In this document: positions 45,008 to 55,352 of the stretch, in pieces
Layout: each line of letters opens with the position of its first letter
Numbering within the stretch: position 1 is the stretch's first letter
DNA from: Pseudomonas kielensis
GTDB lineage: Bacteria > Pseudomonadota > Gammaproteobacteria > Pseudomonadales > Pseudomonadaceae
Direction of reading: 5' to 3'
Assembly (NCBI RefSeq): GCF_014236655.1
Contig: NZ_JACMYG010000009.1
Coordinates: forward strand, 62,001-126,000
Length of the DNA stretch: 64,000 bases
Notes under the pieces: model-generated
The model's input: the letters and a program-made list of their open reading frames with translations, nothing else
Database searches by the model: none
What the model was told of the DNA's origin: nothing
Position numbers and translations under genes: made by a program

Positions 45008-46873
45008 ATGGCCCTACTGCAGATCGCCGAACCCGGCCAAAGTCCTCAACCGCACCAGCGTCGTCTGGCTGTGGGGATCGACTTGGGCACTACCAATTCG
45101 CTGGTCGCTGCGTTGCGCAGTGGTCTTTCCGAGCCGCTGGCCGACGCTGACGGGCAGGTCATCCTGCCGTCTGCCGTGCGCTATCACGCTGATCGCGTCG
45201 AAGTGGGCGAATCCGCCAGGCTGGCTGCCGCTACCGACCCGTTGAACACCGTGCTGTCGGTCAAGCGCTTGATGGGTCGTGGTCTTTCCGACGTCAAGCA
45301 ACTGGGCGAGCAACTGCCGTACCGCTTTGTCGGTGGCGAGTCGCATATGCCGTTCATCGACACCGTTCAAGGGCCGAAAAGCCCGGTCGAAGTCTCCGCC
45401 GATATCCTCAAGGTGCTGCGTCAGCGCGCTGAAGCGGCGTTGGGGGGTGAGCTGGTGGGTGCCGTGATCACGGTTCCGGCCTACTTCGACGATGCCCAGC
45501 GTCAAGCCACCAAGGATGCGGCCAAACTGGCCGGCCTGAATGTGCTGCGCCTGCTCAATGAGCCAACGGCTGCGGCGGTCGCCTACGGGCTGGACCAACA
45601 CGCCGAAGGCCTGGTTGCTATCTATGACCTGGGCGGCGGCACCTTCGATATTTCGATTCTGCGCCTGACCGGCGGTGTGTTTGAGGTCCTGGCGACCGGC
45701 GGCGACAGCGCCCTGGGTGGCGATGATTTTGACCACGCCATTGCTGGCTGGATCATCGAGAGCGCCGGCTTGTCCGCCGATCTCGACCCGGGCGCGCAGC
45801 GTCAACTGCTGCAAACCGCCTGCGCGGCCAAGGAAGCGCTGACCAATGCCCCGTCGGTCGACGTGACTCATGGCACCTGGAAAGCCGAGCTGACCCGTGA
45901 AGCCTTTGATGCACTGATCGAGCCAATGGTCGCGCGCAGCCTCAAGGCCTGTCGTCGTGCTGTGCGTGACTCCGGCATCGAGCTGGATGAAGTGCATGCG
46001 GTGGTCATGGTTGGTGGTTCCACTCGTGTGCCGCGGGTGCGCGAGGCCGTCGCTGAAGCCTTTGGTCGCCAGCCGCTGACTGAAATCGATCCGGATCAAG
46101 TGGTGGCCATTGGTGCTGCGATCCAGGCCGATACCCTGGCAGGCAACAAGCGTGACGGTGGCGAACTGCTCCTGCTCGACGTGATCCCGTTGTCCCTGGG
46201 GCTGGAAACCATGGGCGGCCTGATGGAGAAGGTGATTCCGCGCAACACCACGATCCCGGTGGCGCGTGCTCAGGACTTCACCACCTACAAAGACGGCCAG
46301 TCGGCCATGATGATTCATGTCCTGCAGGGCGAGCGTGAGCTGATCAGCGATTGCCGCTCCCTGGCGCGTTTTGAATTGCGCGGTATTCCGGCCATGGTGG
46401 CCGGTGCGGCGAAGATTCGCGTGACCTTCCAGGTCGACGCCGACGGCCTGCTCAGCGTGTCGGCACGCGAGCTGGGTTCGGGCGTGGAGGCGAGCATCCA
46501 GGTCAAGCCGTCCTACGGTCTGACCGACGGCGAAATTGCCAAGATGCTCAAGGATTCGTTCCAGCACGCCAATGATGACAAGGTTGCCCGCGTCCTGCGC
46601 GAGCAGCAGGTTGATGCCCAGCGCCTGGTCGAGGCTGTGCAGGGTGCTCTGGAGGCGGATGGCGAGCGCTTGCTCGACGCCGAAGAGCGCATGGTCATCG
46701 ACATGCAGGTGCAGGAACTGATCGAACTGATGAAAGGTACTGATGGTTACGCCATCGAGCAGCAGACCAAGCGTCTGTCGCAAGTGACCGACGCTTTTGC
46801 TGCCCGCCGCATGGACCAGACGGTGAAGGCCGCTCTGTCGGGGCGCAATCTGAATGAAATCGAGGATATCTGA
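45008..46873 (+). CDS. hscA: Fe-S assembly chaperone HscA
   Basis: 621 residues. Hsp70 ATPase signatures [30 protein letters not shown] and [17 protein letters not shown]; the substrate domain follows from about 390 with [17 protein letters not shown]. It binds the LPPVK motif of IscU and drives cluster release. Its stop shares one base with the fdx ATG. Confidence 0.96.
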   Translation: MALLQIAEPGQSPQPHQRRLAVGIDLGTTNSLVAALRSGLSEPLADADGQVILPSAVRYHADRVEVGESARLAAATDPLNTVLSVKRLMGRGLSDVKQLGEQLPYRFVGGESHMPFIDTVQGPKSPVEVSADILKVLRQRAEAALGGELVGAVITVPAYFDDAQRQATKDAAKLAGLNVLRLLNEPTAAAVAYGLDQHAEGLVAIYDLGGGTFDISILRLTGGVFEVLATGGDSALGGDDFDHAIAGWIIESAGLSADLDPGAQRQLLQTACAAKEALTNAPSVDVTHGTWKAELTREAFDALIEPMVARSLKACRRAVRDSGIELDEVHAVVMVGGSTRVPRVREAVAEAFGRQPLTEIDPDQVVAIGAAIQADTLAGNKRDGGELLLLDVIPLSLGLETMGGLMEKVIPRNTTIPVARAQDFTTYKDGQSAMMIHVLQGERELISDCRSLARFELRGIPAMVAGAAKIRVTFQVDADGLLSVSARELGSGVEASIQVKPSYGLTDGEIAKMLKDSFQHANDDKVARVLREQQVDAQRLVEAVQGALEADGERLLDAEERMVIDMQVQELIELMKGTDGYAIEQQTKRLSQVTDAFAARRMDQTVKAALSGRNLNEIEDI

Positions 46874-47214
46874 TGCCGCAGGTCATTTTTCTGCCACACG
46901 AGAAGTTCTGCCCGGACGGCATGGTTGTCGAGGCTGAGCCCGGCACTTCTATTCTCGATCTGGCACACGAACACCATATCGAGATGGAAAGCGCCTGCGG
47001 TGGCGTCTGCGCCTGCACCACGTGCCACTGCCTGATTCGTGAGGGTTTTGACTCGCTGGAAGAGGCCGACGAGCTGGAAGAGGACTATCTTGATCGGGCC
47101 TGGGGTCTGGAGCCTGTGTCCCGCCTGGCCTGTCAGGCCAAGGTCGGCACCGAAGACCTGACCGTCGAGATTCCGAAGTATTCGCTCAACCACGCTGCCG
47201 AAGCGCCGCACTGA
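46873..47214 (+). CDS. fdx: ISC-type [2Fe-2S] ferredoxin
   Basis: 113 residues. Cluster ligands lie in SACGGVCACTTCHCLI (CX5CX2C) plus the distant Cys in SRLACQAKV. Adrenodoxin-like electron donor for cluster assembly by IscS-IscU. One-base overlap with hscA. Confidence 0.96.
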   Translation: MPQVIFLPHEKFCPDGMVVEAEPGTSILDLAHEHHIEMESACGGVCACTTCHCLIREGFDSLEEADELEEDYLDRAWGLEPVSRLACQAKVGTEDLTVEIPKYSLNHAAEAPH

Positions 47215-47228
47215 TTCAAGGAATTGTC

Positions 47229-47429
47229 ATGAGTCTGAAGTGGACTGATGTACTGGAAATCGCGATCCAGCTGGCGGAAAGCAAGCCGGATGTAGATCCA
47301 ATGTCGGTCAATTTCGTCGATCTACGCAAGTGGGTCATGGAATTGCCCGAGTTTGACGACAAGCCCGAGCACTGCGGGGAAAAGATTCTGGAGGCCATTC
47401 AGGCCCACTGGATCGAAGAGCGCGACTGA
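47229..47429 (+). CDS. iscX: Fe-S assembly protein IscX
   Basis: 66 residues, the family's usual length. SLKWTDVLEIAIQLAESKPD and DLRKWVMELPEFDDKP are characteristic. Acidic iron-binding partner that tunes IscS activity. Last gene of the isc operon; a terminator follows 30 bases on. Confidence 0.95.
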   Translation: MSLKWTDVLEIAIQLAESKPDVDPMSVNFVDLRKWVMELPEFDDKPEHCGEKILEAIQAHWIEERD

Positions 47430-47459
47430 AGCTCGCCGCAGGTTAGGCAATACCAAAGA

Positions 47460-47490
47460 ACCCGCGTATAATTCGCGGGTTTAATTTTTC
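47460..47490 (+). terminator. Terminator after iscX, with TATAAT in its loop
   Basis: AACCCGCG, loop TATAATT, CGCGGGTT, then TAATTTTT. The loop holds a perfect -10 hexamer (47468-47473), and TTAGGC lies 18 bases upstream as a weak -35. The same bases may therefore end the isc transcript and start the ndk transcript. Confidence 0.75.
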
Positions 47491-47517
47491 GCAAATTACC
47501 GTTTCTGGAGTTACACC

Positions 47518-47943
47518 ATGGCTGTTCAACGTACTTTCTCCATCATCAAGCCTGACGCTGTTGCAAAAAACGTTATCGGCGAGATCACCACTCGTTTCGA
47601 AAAAGCTGGCCTGCGCGTTGTAGCTTCGAAACTCAAGCAACTGTCCAAAGCTGAAGCCGAAGGCTTCTACGCTGAGCACAGCGCTCGTGGTTTCTTCGGC
47701 GACCTGGTTGCCTTCATGATCTCCGGCCCTGTTGTTGTACAGGTTCTGGAAGGCGAAAACGCTATCGCTCTGAACCGTGAGCTGATGGGCGCTACCAACC
47801 CTAAAGAAGCTGCTGCCGGCACCATCCGCGCTGACTTCGCTGATTCCATCGACGCCAACGCTGTACACGGTTCGGACTCCGAAGCCGCTGCTGCTCGCGA
47901 AATCTCGTACTTCTTCGCAGCTACTGAAGTAACCACTCGCTAA
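47518..47943 (+). CDS. ndk: Nucleoside diphosphate kinase
   Basis: 141 residues. Starts [20 protein letters not shown]; the phosphohistidine is in NAVHGSDS. Balances NTP pools. Codon use is strongly biased, as in highly expressed genes. TCTGGAG precedes the ATG. Confidence 0.97.
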   Translation: MAVQRTFSIIKPDAVAKNVIGEITTRFEKAGLRVVASKLKQLSKAEAEGFYAEHSARGFFGDLVAFMISGPVVVQVLEGENAIALNRELMGATNPKEAAAGTIRADFADSIDANAVHGSDSEAAAAREISYFFAATEVTTR

Positions 47944-47971
47944 GCATTGGCTTAAGAGTGAAGGTGAATCC

Positions 47972-49120
47972 ATGACTACATCGACTGTTAAAACTAACCT
48001 GCTGGGTCTGACTCAGCTGGAAATGGAAAAATTCTTCGACTCAATCGGGGAGAAGCGTTTCCGTGCCGGTCAGGTAATGAAATGGATTCACCACTTTGGC
48101 GTCGACGATTTCGACGCCATGACGAACGTCAGCAAGGCCCTGCGCGACAAGCTCAAGGCCATTGCCGAAGTTCGCGGTCCCGAAGTGGTCAGCGAGGACA
48201 TTTCCAGCGACGGCACCCGTAAGTGGGTGGTGCGCGTGGCGTCCGGCAGCTGTGTCGAGACCGTGTACATTCCCCAGGGCAAACGCGGCACCTTGTGCGT
48301 TTCGTCCCAGGCAGGCTGTGCCCTGGACTGCAGTTTCTGCTCCACCGGCAAGCAAGGCTTCAATAGCAACCTCACCGCCGCCGAAGTCATCGGCCAGGTG
48401 TGGATTGCCAATAAATCGTTTGGCAGCATCCCGGCGACCGCCGACCGTGCCATCACCAACGTGGTGATGATGGGCATGGGTGAGCCGCTGCTGAACTTCG
48501 ACAACGTCATCGCTGCCATGCACCTGATGATGGACGACCTGGGCTACGGCATCTCCAAGCGCCGCGTGACCCTGTCGACCTCCGGCGTGGTGCCGATGAT
48601 CGACGAGCTGTCCAAGCACATCGACGTGTCCCTGGCGTTGTCGCTGCACGCACCCAACGACGCATTGCGTAACCAATTGGTACCGATCAACAAGAAGTAT
48701 CCGCTTAAGATGCTCCTCGAGTCGTGCCAGCGCTACATGTCGTCCCTGGGCGAAAAACGTGTGTTGACCATCGAGTACACCTTGCTCAAAGACATCAATG
48801 ACAAGGTCGAACACGCGGTGGAAATGATCGAGTTGCTCAAGAACATCCCGTGCAAGATCAACCTGATCCCGTTCAACCCGTTCCCGCATTCCGGTTACGA
48901 GCGGCCGAGCAACAACGCTATCCGGCGTTTCCAGGATCAACTGCATCACGCTGGTTTCAACGTCACCGTGCGCACCACCCGCGGCGAAGACATCGATGCC
49001 GCTTGTGGTCAATTGGTCGGGCAGGTGCTGGATCGCACCCGCCGTAGCGAACGTTACATTGCTGTGCGGGAATTGAACGCCGACAGCGATCTGGCGCAAG
49101 ACGCTGCGAATCGTACCTAA
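47972..49120 (+). CDS. rlmN: Dual-specificity 23S rRNA/tRNA adenine-C2 methyltransferase
   Basis: 382 residues. Radical-SAM cluster motif [11 protein letters not shown] (CX3CX2C), preceded by VSSQAG, and [14 protein letters not shown]. Methylates A2503 of 23S rRNA and A37 of some tRNAs. First gene of a same-strand group with pilF, rodZ, ispG, hisS, yfgM and bamB. Confidence 0.96.
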   Translation: MTTSTVKTNLLGLTQLEMEKFFDSIGEKRFRAGQVMKWIHHFGVDDFDAMTNVSKALRDKLKAIAEVRGPEVVSEDISSDGTRKWVVRVASGSCVETVYIPQGKRGTLCVSSQAGCALDCSFCSTGKQGFNSNLTAAEVIGQVWIANKSFGSIPATADRAITNVVMMGMGEPLLNFDNVIAAMHLMMDDLGYGISKRRVTLSTSGVVPMIDELSKHIDVSLALSLHAPNDALRNQLVPINKKYPLKMLLESCQRYMSSLGEKRVLTIEYTLLKDINDKVEHAVEMIELLKNIPCKINLIPFNPFPHSGYERPSNNAIRRFQDQLHHAGFNVTVRTTRGEDIDAACGQLVGQVLDRTRRSERYIAVRELNADSDLAQDAANRT

Positions 49121-49132
49121 GAGAGGATCTCT

Positions 49133-49891
49133 ATGTCCCTGCGCGTTGCGCTGCTCCTGCTGTTGGCCAGCCTCTCGGCTGGCTGCGTCTCATCGGGTGA
49201 TTTCAATCCAATGCAGACCAGCAAGGGCCGTGACGAGGCGCGAGTAGCCTATGTGCAGTTGGGCATGGGCTACCTGCGCCAGGGCATGACCGAGCAGGCG
49301 AAAGTCCCGCTGCGCAAAGCCCTGGAACTCGACAGCAATGACGCCGATGCCAACGCCGCCCTGGGCTTGGTGTTCCAGATGGAAATGGAGCCGGAACTGG
49401 CCGAGCAGCACTTTCGCAAGGCCCTCGCAGCCCGCCCGGGCAATGCGCGGATCCTCAACAACTACGGCAGCTTTCTCTTTGAAGAGAAACGTTACAAAGA
49501 AGCCTACGAGCGCTTTCAACAGGCCGCTGCCGATAGCCTTTATCCTGAACGTTCGCGGGTCTTCGAGAACCTGGGCATGACGGCCGCGATGCTCGGCGAG
49601 CGTGATCTGGCCCGGCAACAGCTGGAAAAAGCCCTGCGCCTGAACCGCCAGCAACCACGGGCGTTGCTGGAAATGGCTGAGTTGTCCTTCGAAGACAGGC
49701 ATTATGTGCCCTCGCGTGACTATTACGACCGTTTTAGCCTGCTCGCCGAGCAAAATGCACGTAGTCTATGGCTCGGCGTTCGGCTGGCCAGTGTGTTCGA
49801 AGATCGCGACAAGGCCGCCAGTCTGGGCCTGCAATTAAAACGACTCTATCCCGGTACGCCGGAATATCAGCAATACCTGTCGGAGCAATGA
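49133..49891 (+). CDS. pilF: Type IV pilus pilotin PilF (TPR lipoprotein)
   Basis: 252 residues. Signal peptide with lipobox LSAGC (Cys near 19), then six or so TPR units (ARVAYVQLGMGYLRQGM, ADANAALGLVFQMEMEP, ARILNNYGSFLFEEKRY). It guides and assembles the PilQ secretin in the outer membrane. The stop is next to the rodZ start. Confidence 0.94.
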   Translation: MSLRVALLLLLASLSAGCVSSGDFNPMQTSKGRDEARVAYVQLGMGYLRQGMTEQAKVPLRKALELDSNDADANAALGLVFQMEMEPELAEQHFRKALAARPGNARILNNYGSFLFEEKRYKEAYERFQQAAADSLYPERSRVFENLGMTAAMLGERDLARQQLEKALRLNRQQPRALLEMAELSFEDRHYVPSRDYYDRFSLLAEQNARSLWLGVRLASVFEDRDKAASLGLQLKRLYPGTPEYQQYLSEQ

Positions 49892-50889
49892 TGAAAGCGG
49901 CGCATCCCGAAGTTGTAGCAGCGACTCGCGTAAACCCCGGAGAGACCTTGCGTCAGGGCCGCGAAAGCAATGGTTGGTCGTTGGCTGAAGTGGCGGTAAA
50001 GCTCAATCTCACCGTGATTTCCCTGGGTAACCTGGAAGCTGGCGCGTTCGACAAGTTGCCAGGGCATACCTTTGCCCGTGGCTACATCCGTGCCTATGCC
50101 AAATTGCTCGGCATGGACCAGGCCATCCTGGTCCAGCAGTTCGACCAGCACACCGGCACCGACGCCCAGGGCAGCAACGTTCATAGCCTGGGACGTATCG
50201 AGGAGCCCAGCCGTATTTCCCATACCATCCTGCGCATTGTCAGCCTGCTGTTGCTGATTGCGGTCGTGGGTGGCGGTTTTGTCTGGTGGCAGGATCAAAC
50301 CTCGCTGCGCACCAAGGACCTGATCGGCCTGAACCCGGAGCACGTCGAAGTCGAAGGCGCCGACGGCACCACCCAGATCCATCCGCTGGACGAGCCGGAA
50401 GACCAGGCCGTCGTCGAAGCCCAGACCGAAAGCACCACCCCGCTGACCTTGCCTGAGGGTGCCTCCGTGGCCCCGAGCGCGGAAACTTCCCAGGCCCCGG
50501 TGGCAACACCTGCCGCGCCTGCGGTTGCCGTGCCAGCCACTCCGGCAGCGCCAGTTGCCCCGGTTGCGCCCGTGGCACCGGCACCCGTGGTCAGCGCGCC
50601 GGTAGTGCCTGTTGCGCCTGCCCCGGTGGCAACCACGCCGGTGGCCGGCTCTGGCCAGGTCCGGATCCAGTATGTGTCCGACTGCTGGACGCAGGTTTCC
50701 GACGGCAATGGCAAAGTGCTGTTCAGCGGTCTGAAACGCAAGGGCGAAACCGTCGACGTCAGCGGCAAGCCACCCTTTGCCGTCCGCCTGGGCTTTGCCC
50801 GCGGCGCGCAAGTCAGCTACAACGGACAGGCTGTCGATGTAGCTCCGTTCACCAGTGGCGAGACTGCTCGCCTGAAGTTGGGTCAATAA
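49891..50889 (+). CDS. rodZ: Cytoskeletal membrane protein RodZ
   Basis: 332 residues from the ATG at 49891 (GGAG 5 bases before); the ATG at 49888 is too close to that site. N-terminal HTH_25 domain (about 17-85, GETLRQGRESNGWSLAEVAV), one membrane helix about 112-132, a long Ala/Pro/Val linker about 190-262, and a C-terminal DUF4115 beta domain. Links MreB filaments to the envelope for rod shape. The linker repeats units such as APVAPVAPVAPAPVV. Confidence 0.94.
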   Translation: MKAAHPEVVAATRVNPGETLRQGRESNGWSLAEVAVKLNLTVISLGNLEAGAFDKLPGHTFARGYIRAYAKLLGMDQAILVQQFDQHTGTDAQGSNVHSLGRIEEPSRISHTILRIVSLLLLIAVVGGGFVWWQDQTSLRTKDLIGLNPEHVEVEGADGTTQIHPLDEPEDQAVVEAQTESTTPLTLPEGASVAPSAETSQAPVATPAAPAVAVPATPAAPVAPVAPVAPAPVVSAPVVPVAPAPVATTPVAGSGQVRIQYVSDCWTQVSDGNGKVLFSGLKRKGETVDVSGKPPFAVRLGFARGAQVSYNGQAVDVAPFTSGETARLKLGQ

Positions 50890-50892
50890 GTC

Positions 50893-52002
50893 ATGCACGG
50901 CGAATCTCCAATCAAACGTCGCGAATCCCGCAAGATCTGGGTCGGTTCGGTACCGGTGGGCGGTGATGCGCCTATCGCTGTGCAGAGCATGACCAACAGC
51001 GACACCAACGATGTTGCCGCCACCGTGGCCCAGATCAACCGTCTGGAAGCCGCTGGCGTCGACATCGTGCGGGTTTCCGTCCCGGACATGGATGCTGCTG
51101 AAGCCTTCGGTCGGATCAAGCAGTTGGTGAAGGTGCCGCTGGTGGCCGACATTCACTTCGACTACAAGATCGCCCTGCGGGTCGCTGAACTGGGTGTCGA
51201 CTGCCTGCGGATCAACCCGGGCAACATCGGTCGTGAAGACCGCGTGCGTGCGGTGGTCGATGCCGCCCGCGACCGTGGGATCCCGATCCGTATCGGGGTC
51301 AACGCCGGTTCCCTGGAAAAAGACCTGCAAAAGAAATATGGCGAGCCAACGCCGGCGGCGCTGGTGGAGTCGGCCTTGCGCCACGTCGAGCACCTTGAGC
51401 GCCTGAATTTCCAGGACTTCAAGGTCAGCGTGAAGGCCTCCGACGTGTTCATGGCCGTCGAAGCCTACCGCTTGCTGGCCAAGGAAATCGTCCAGCCGTT
51501 GCACCTGGGCATCACCGAGGCCGGTGGATTGCGTTCAGGCACAGTGAAATCCGCGGTGGGCCTCGGTATGCTGCTCGCCGAAGGGATTGGCGATACTATC
51601 CGCATCTCGCTGGCGGCTGATCCCGTCGAGGAAGTGAAAGTCGGCTACGACATCCTCAAGTCCCTGCACCTGCGTTCCCGTGGCATCAACTTCATCGCCT
51701 GCCCGAGCTGCTCGCGGCAGAACTTCGATGTGGTCAAGACCATGAACGAGCTGGAAGGGCGCCTCGAAGATCTGCTGGTGCCGCTGGATGTTGCGGTCAT
51801 CGGCTGCGTGGTCAACGGTCCTGGCGAAGCCAAGGAGGCCCACATCGGCCTCACTGGCGGCACGCCGAACCTGATCTACATCGACGGCAAGCCGGCGCAG
51901 AAACTGACGAATGACAATCTGGTGGATGAGCTGGAACGGCTGATCCGCCAGAAGGCGGCCGAAAAGGTCGAAGCCGACGCAGCGCTGATCGCTCGCGGCT
52001 GA
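50893..52002 (+). CDS. ispG: 4-hydroxy-3-methylbut-2-enyl-diphosphate synthase
   Basis: 369 residues. Starts near [18 protein letters not shown]; the [4Fe-4S] ligands are in [12 protein letters not shown] and [12 protein letters not shown]. Penultimate step of the MEP isoprenoid pathway, and a client of the ISC system upstream. Four bases after rodZ. Confidence 0.97.
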   Translation: MHGESPIKRRESRKIWVGSVPVGGDAPIAVQSMTNSDTNDVAATVAQINRLEAAGVDIVRVSVPDMDAAEAFGRIKQLVKVPLVADIHFDYKIALRVAELGVDCLRINPGNIGREDRVRAVVDAARDRGIPIRIGVNAGSLEKDLQKKYGEPTPAALVESALRHVEHLERLNFQDFKVSVKASDVFMAVEAYRLLAKEIVQPLHLGITEAGGLRSGTVKSAVGLGMLLAEGIGDTIRISLAADPVEEVKVGYDILKSLHLRSRGINFIACPSCSRQNFDVVKTMNELEGRLEDLLVPLDVAVIGCVVNGPGEAKEAHIGLTGGTPNLIYIDGKPAQKLTNDNLVDELERLIRQKAAEKVEADAALIARG

Positions 52003-52024
52003 TCAACCGAATTAAGGAATTTTT

Positions 52025-53314
52025 GTGAGCAAGTCTCTGCAAGCCATCCGTGGCATGAACGACATCCTGCCCGAACAGACCCCACTGTGGCGTTATTTCG
52101 AAGGCACCGTTTCGCGTCTGCTGGATAACTACGGTTACAAGCAGATCCGCATGCCGATCGTCGAGTTCACCGAGCTGTTCAAGCGCTCTATCGGTGAAGT
52201 GACCGATATCGTCGAAAAAGAGATGTACACCTTCGAGGACCGCAACGGCGATTCCCTGACCTTGCGTCCCGAAGGCACCGCAGCCTGCGTGCGGGCTGTG
52301 CTGGAGCACGGCATCACCGGCGGTGGCCAGGTACAGAAACTCTGGTACATCGGCCCGATGTTCCGCCACGAGCGTCCACAGAAAGGCCGCTATCGCCAGT
52401 TCCACCAGATTGGTGTCGAAGTGTTCAACCTCGACGGTCCGGACATCGACGCCGAGCTGATCGTGCTGACCTGGCGCCTGTGGGGCGAGCTGGGGATCCG
52501 CGACGCGGTCAAGCTCGAGCTCAACAGCCTGGGCACCAGCGAGTCCCGTGGGCGTTACCGCGAGGCGCTGGTCGAGTACCTCTCGGCGCGCCTGGACCAA
52601 CTGGACGAAGACAGCCAGCGTCGTCTCAAGACCAACCCGCTGCGCGTGCTCGACACCAAGAACGCCGATACCCAGGCGGTACTGGTCGACGCACCGAAGA
52701 TGGCCGACTACCTGGATGACGAATCGCGCGCGCACTTCGAAGGCCTCAAGGCCCGCCTGGACGCCGCCGGCATTCCTTATGTGATCAATCCCAAGCTGGT
52801 ACGCGGGCTGGACTACTACAGCAAGACCGTATTCGAGTGGGTCACCGACAAGCTCGGCGCCCAGGGCACCGTGTGCGCGGGCGGCCGTTACGACGGTCTG
52901 GTCGAGCAGATGGGCGGCAAGCCGACCACCGGCGTGGGTTTCGCCATGGGCATCGAGCGCCTGGTGTTGCTGCTGGAAACCCTGGAGCAGATCCCGCAAG
53001 AGATTTCCCGGCAGGTCGACGTCTACCTGTGCGCCTTCGGCGAGGCTGCCGAACTGGCCGCCCTGACCCTGAGCGAGCGGGTGCGTGACCAGTTGCCCAA
53101 CCTGCGCCTGCAAGTGAACGCCGGCGCCGGCAGCTTCAAAAGCCAGTTCAAGAAAGCCGACAAGAGCGGTGCGCTGTATGCACTGATCCTCGGTGACGAC
53201 GAGATGGCCCAGCAAGTGGTAGGTTTCAAACCCCTGCGTGGCCAGGGCGAACAACAAAGCATTGCCTGGGACGCGCTTGCCGCTCACCTGGCCACCTGCG
53301 TCGTGCAGGGTTGA
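52025..53314 (+). CDS. hisS: Histidyl-tRNA synthetase
   Basis: 429 residues from GTG at 52025, with AAGGA upstream. Class II motifs: [10 protein letters not shown] at the start, motif 2 [19 protein letters not shown], histidine-A loop [14 protein letters not shown] and [13 protein letters not shown]; anticodon-binding domain from about 330. Full length. Confidence 0.97.
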   Translation: MSKSLQAIRGMNDILPEQTPLWRYFEGTVSRLLDNYGYKQIRMPIVEFTELFKRSIGEVTDIVEKEMYTFEDRNGDSLTLRPEGTAACVRAVLEHGITGGGQVQKLWYIGPMFRHERPQKGRYRQFHQIGVEVFNLDGPDIDAELIVLTWRLWGELGIRDAVKLELNSLGTSESRGRYREALVEYLSARLDQLDEDSQRRLKTNPLRVLDTKNADTQAVLVDAPKMADYLDDESRAHFEGLKARLDAAGIPYVINPKLVRGLDYYSKTVFEWVTDKLGAQGTVCAGGRYDGLVEQMGGKPTTGVGFAMGIERLVLLLETLEQIPQEISRQVDVYLCAFGEAAELAALTLSERVRDQLPNLRLQVNAGAGSFKSQFKKADKSGALYALILGDDEMAQQVVGFKPLRGQGEQQSIAWDALAAHLATCVVQG

Positions 53315-53354
53315 AGCTGTCAAACAGCCGATTTAGCGAATAAGGAGTATTGGG

Positions 53355-53996
53355 GTGTCGAGTACCGAAGATGAACAGCTGGCGGATTTGAAGGACTGGT
53401 GGACGCGCAACGGTAAACCCCTGGTCGCTGGCGGCCTGTTGGCGCTGGTCATCGTGTTCGGCTGGCAGGCGTTCCAGAAGTATCAGAGCAACCAGTCGCA
53501 AGGCGCCTCGATGCTCTACCAGCAACTGCTGGAAACCACGCTGACCCCGGACGGCAAGCCTGACGCGGCCCGTGTTGCGGACCTCGCCAACAAGCTCAAC
53601 AGCGAGTTCGGTGGTACTGCCTACGCGCAGTACGGTCGCCTGTTCGTGGCCAAGGTTGCGGTCGACAGCGGTAAGCTCGACGACGCTGCCAACGAACTCA
53701 AGGCCGTGGCCGACAAGCCAGTCAACCCGACCCTGGGCGAAGTGGCGCGTCAGCGTCTGGCCCAGGTGCTGGCGGCGCAGAACAAGACCGACGAAGCCCT
53801 GAAGCTGCTCGAAGGCGATGCGGACAAGGCCTTCCTGGCCACTCGCGAGGAACTCAAGGGTGACCTGCTGGTCCAGTTGGGTCGTACCGACGAAGCCCAT
53901 GCGGCCTACCAGAAAGCCAAGGCGGCGCTGTCGGATGAAGCGGCAGTCGGTGGCCTACAAATCAAGCTGGACGACCTGGCCAAAGGGGATGCGTGA
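53355..53996 (+). CDS. yfgM: YfgM-like ancillary SecYEG translocon subunit
   Basis: 213 residues from GTG at 53355, with AAGGAG 10 bases upstream. Cytoplasmic start ADLKDWWTRNGKPLV, one membrane helix about 24-42 and a periplasmic TPR-like domain. YfgM works with PpiD at the Sec channel. Between hisS and bamB, as in other gammaproteobacteria. Confidence 0.93.
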   Translation: MSSTEDEQLADLKDWWTRNGKPLVAGGLLALVIVFGWQAFQKYQSNQSQGASMLYQQLLETTLTPDGKPDAARVADLANKLNSEFGGTAYAQYGRLFVAKVAVDSGKLDDAANELKAVADKPVNPTLGEVARQRLAQVLAAQNKTDEALKLLEGDADKAFLATREELKGDLLVQLGRTDEAHAAYQKAKAALSDEAAVGGLQIKLDDLAKGDA

Positions 53997-53997
53997 C

Positions 53998-55140
53998 GTG
54001 ATTCGTTGGAAACATGCAGCATTGCTGGCTCTGGCCGTCCTGGCCGCGGGTTGCAGCAGCAACAGCAAAAAAGAACTGCCACCGGCCGAACTGGTCGACT
54101 TCAAGGAAGAAGTGGTCCTGCAAAAGCAGTGGAGTCGTTCGATCGGTGACGGTCAGGGCGAAACCTACAACATGCTGGTGCCGGCCATCGACGGCGATAC
54201 CATCTATGCCGGTGACGTGAATGGCACGGTCATGGCGATGGATCGCGGCAACGGTGACGTCAAGTGGGAGAAAGACCTCGAGCTGCCAGTTTCCGGCGCC
54301 GTGGGCGTGGGTTACGGGCTGGTCATGGTCGGTACCCTCAAGGGTGAAGTGATTGCCCTGGACGCCATCAACGGTGAAGAAAAATGGCGTGCCCGGGTCA
54401 CCAGCGAAGTGCTGGCCCCGCCTGCCAACAACGGTGATGTGGTCGTGGTGCAAACCCAGGACGATCGCCTGATCGGCCTGGACGCCGCCACCGGCAACCA
54501 GCGTTGGTTGTACGACAGCACCCCGGCGGTCCTGACCCTGCGTGGCACCAGTGCGCCGATCGTGACCAACCGCCTGGCGCTGGCCGGTCTGTCGACCGGT
54601 AAAGTGGTGGCGCTGAACATCAACAACGGCGTGCCGATGTGGGAAACGCGTGTAGCGATCCCGCAGGGCCGTTCCGAGTTGGATCGCGTAGTCGACATCG
54701 ACGGTGGCCTGCTGTTGTCCGGCGGCACCCTGTATGTCGCCAGCTACCAGGGTCGCGTTGCGGCACTGGACCTGGAGAGCGGTCGTCAGCTGTGGCAGCG
54801 TGATGCCTCCAGCTACGCCGGTGTCGCTCAAGGTTTCGGCAACGTTTATGTGAGTCTGTCTTCGGGTACCGTTGAAGGCGTCGACGAACGTTCCACCACA
54901 GCCTTGTGGAGCAACGATTCGCTGGCCCGTCGTCAACTGTCGGCCCCGGAAGTGTTCTCCAGCTACGTTGCAGTCGGTGACCTGGAAGGTTACCTGCACC
55001 TGTTGAGTCAGGTGGATGGCCGTTTCGTCGGCCGTGAACGCATCGACAGCGACGGCCTTCGTGCCCGTCCGCTGGTGGTGGGTGACACGATTTATGTGTA
55101 TGGCAACAGCGGCAAACTGGAAGCGCTGACCATCAAGTAA
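53998..55140 (+). CDS. bamB: Outer-membrane assembly lipoprotein BamB
   Basis: 380 residues from GTG at 53998 (IRWKHAALLALAVLAAGC), 9 bases after AAAGGGG and matching the P. aeruginosa start. An ATG at 53989 is directly against that site. Lipobox LAAGC, then an eight-bladed PQQ-like propeller (GDVKWEKDLELPVSG, ALDAINGEEKWRARV). Scaffold of the BAM complex. Confidence 0.95.
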   Translation: MIRWKHAALLALAVLAAGCSSNSKKELPPAELVDFKEEVVLQKQWSRSIGDGQGETYNMLVPAIDGDTIYAGDVNGTVMAMDRGNGDVKWEKDLELPVSGAVGVGYGLVMVGTLKGEVIALDAINGEEKWRARVTSEVLAPPANNGDVVVVQTQDDRLIGLDAATGNQRWLYDSTPAVLTLRGTSAPIVTNRLALAGLSTGKVVALNINNGVPMWETRVAIPQGRSELDRVVDIDGGLLLSGGTLYVASYQGRVAALDLESGRQLWQRDASSYAGVAQGFGNVYVSLSSGTVEGVDERSTTALWSNDSLARRQLSAPEVFSSYVAVGDLEGYLHLLSQVDGRFVGRERIDSDGLRARPLVVGDTIYVYGNSGKLEALTIK

Positions 55141-55177
55141 GAACTATGCTTGGGGTTGAACCCCCAGGCGGCTTCAC

Positions 55178-55279
55178 CTGTGGGAGCGAGCTTGCTCGCG
55201 ATGGACGTCAACGATGACGCGTAGAGCCTGTAGATACGTGGTGTTGTAACGTTTTTCGCGAGCAAGCTCGCTCCCACAG
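55178..55279. repeat. REP doublet
   Basis: GAGCGAGCTTGCTCGCGATG at 55184-55203, preceded by CTGTGG, and inverted GCGAGCAAGCTCGCTCCCAC at 55258-55277. GAGC-type arms about 54 bases apart, between bamB and der. Confidence 0.88.
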
Positions 55280-55352
55280 TGCTGCCCCCGAGCACCAGCC
55301 GCTGCCTCGCAGCGGCTTTTGTATTTTCTGAAATAACGAAGTGGAGAGCCGC

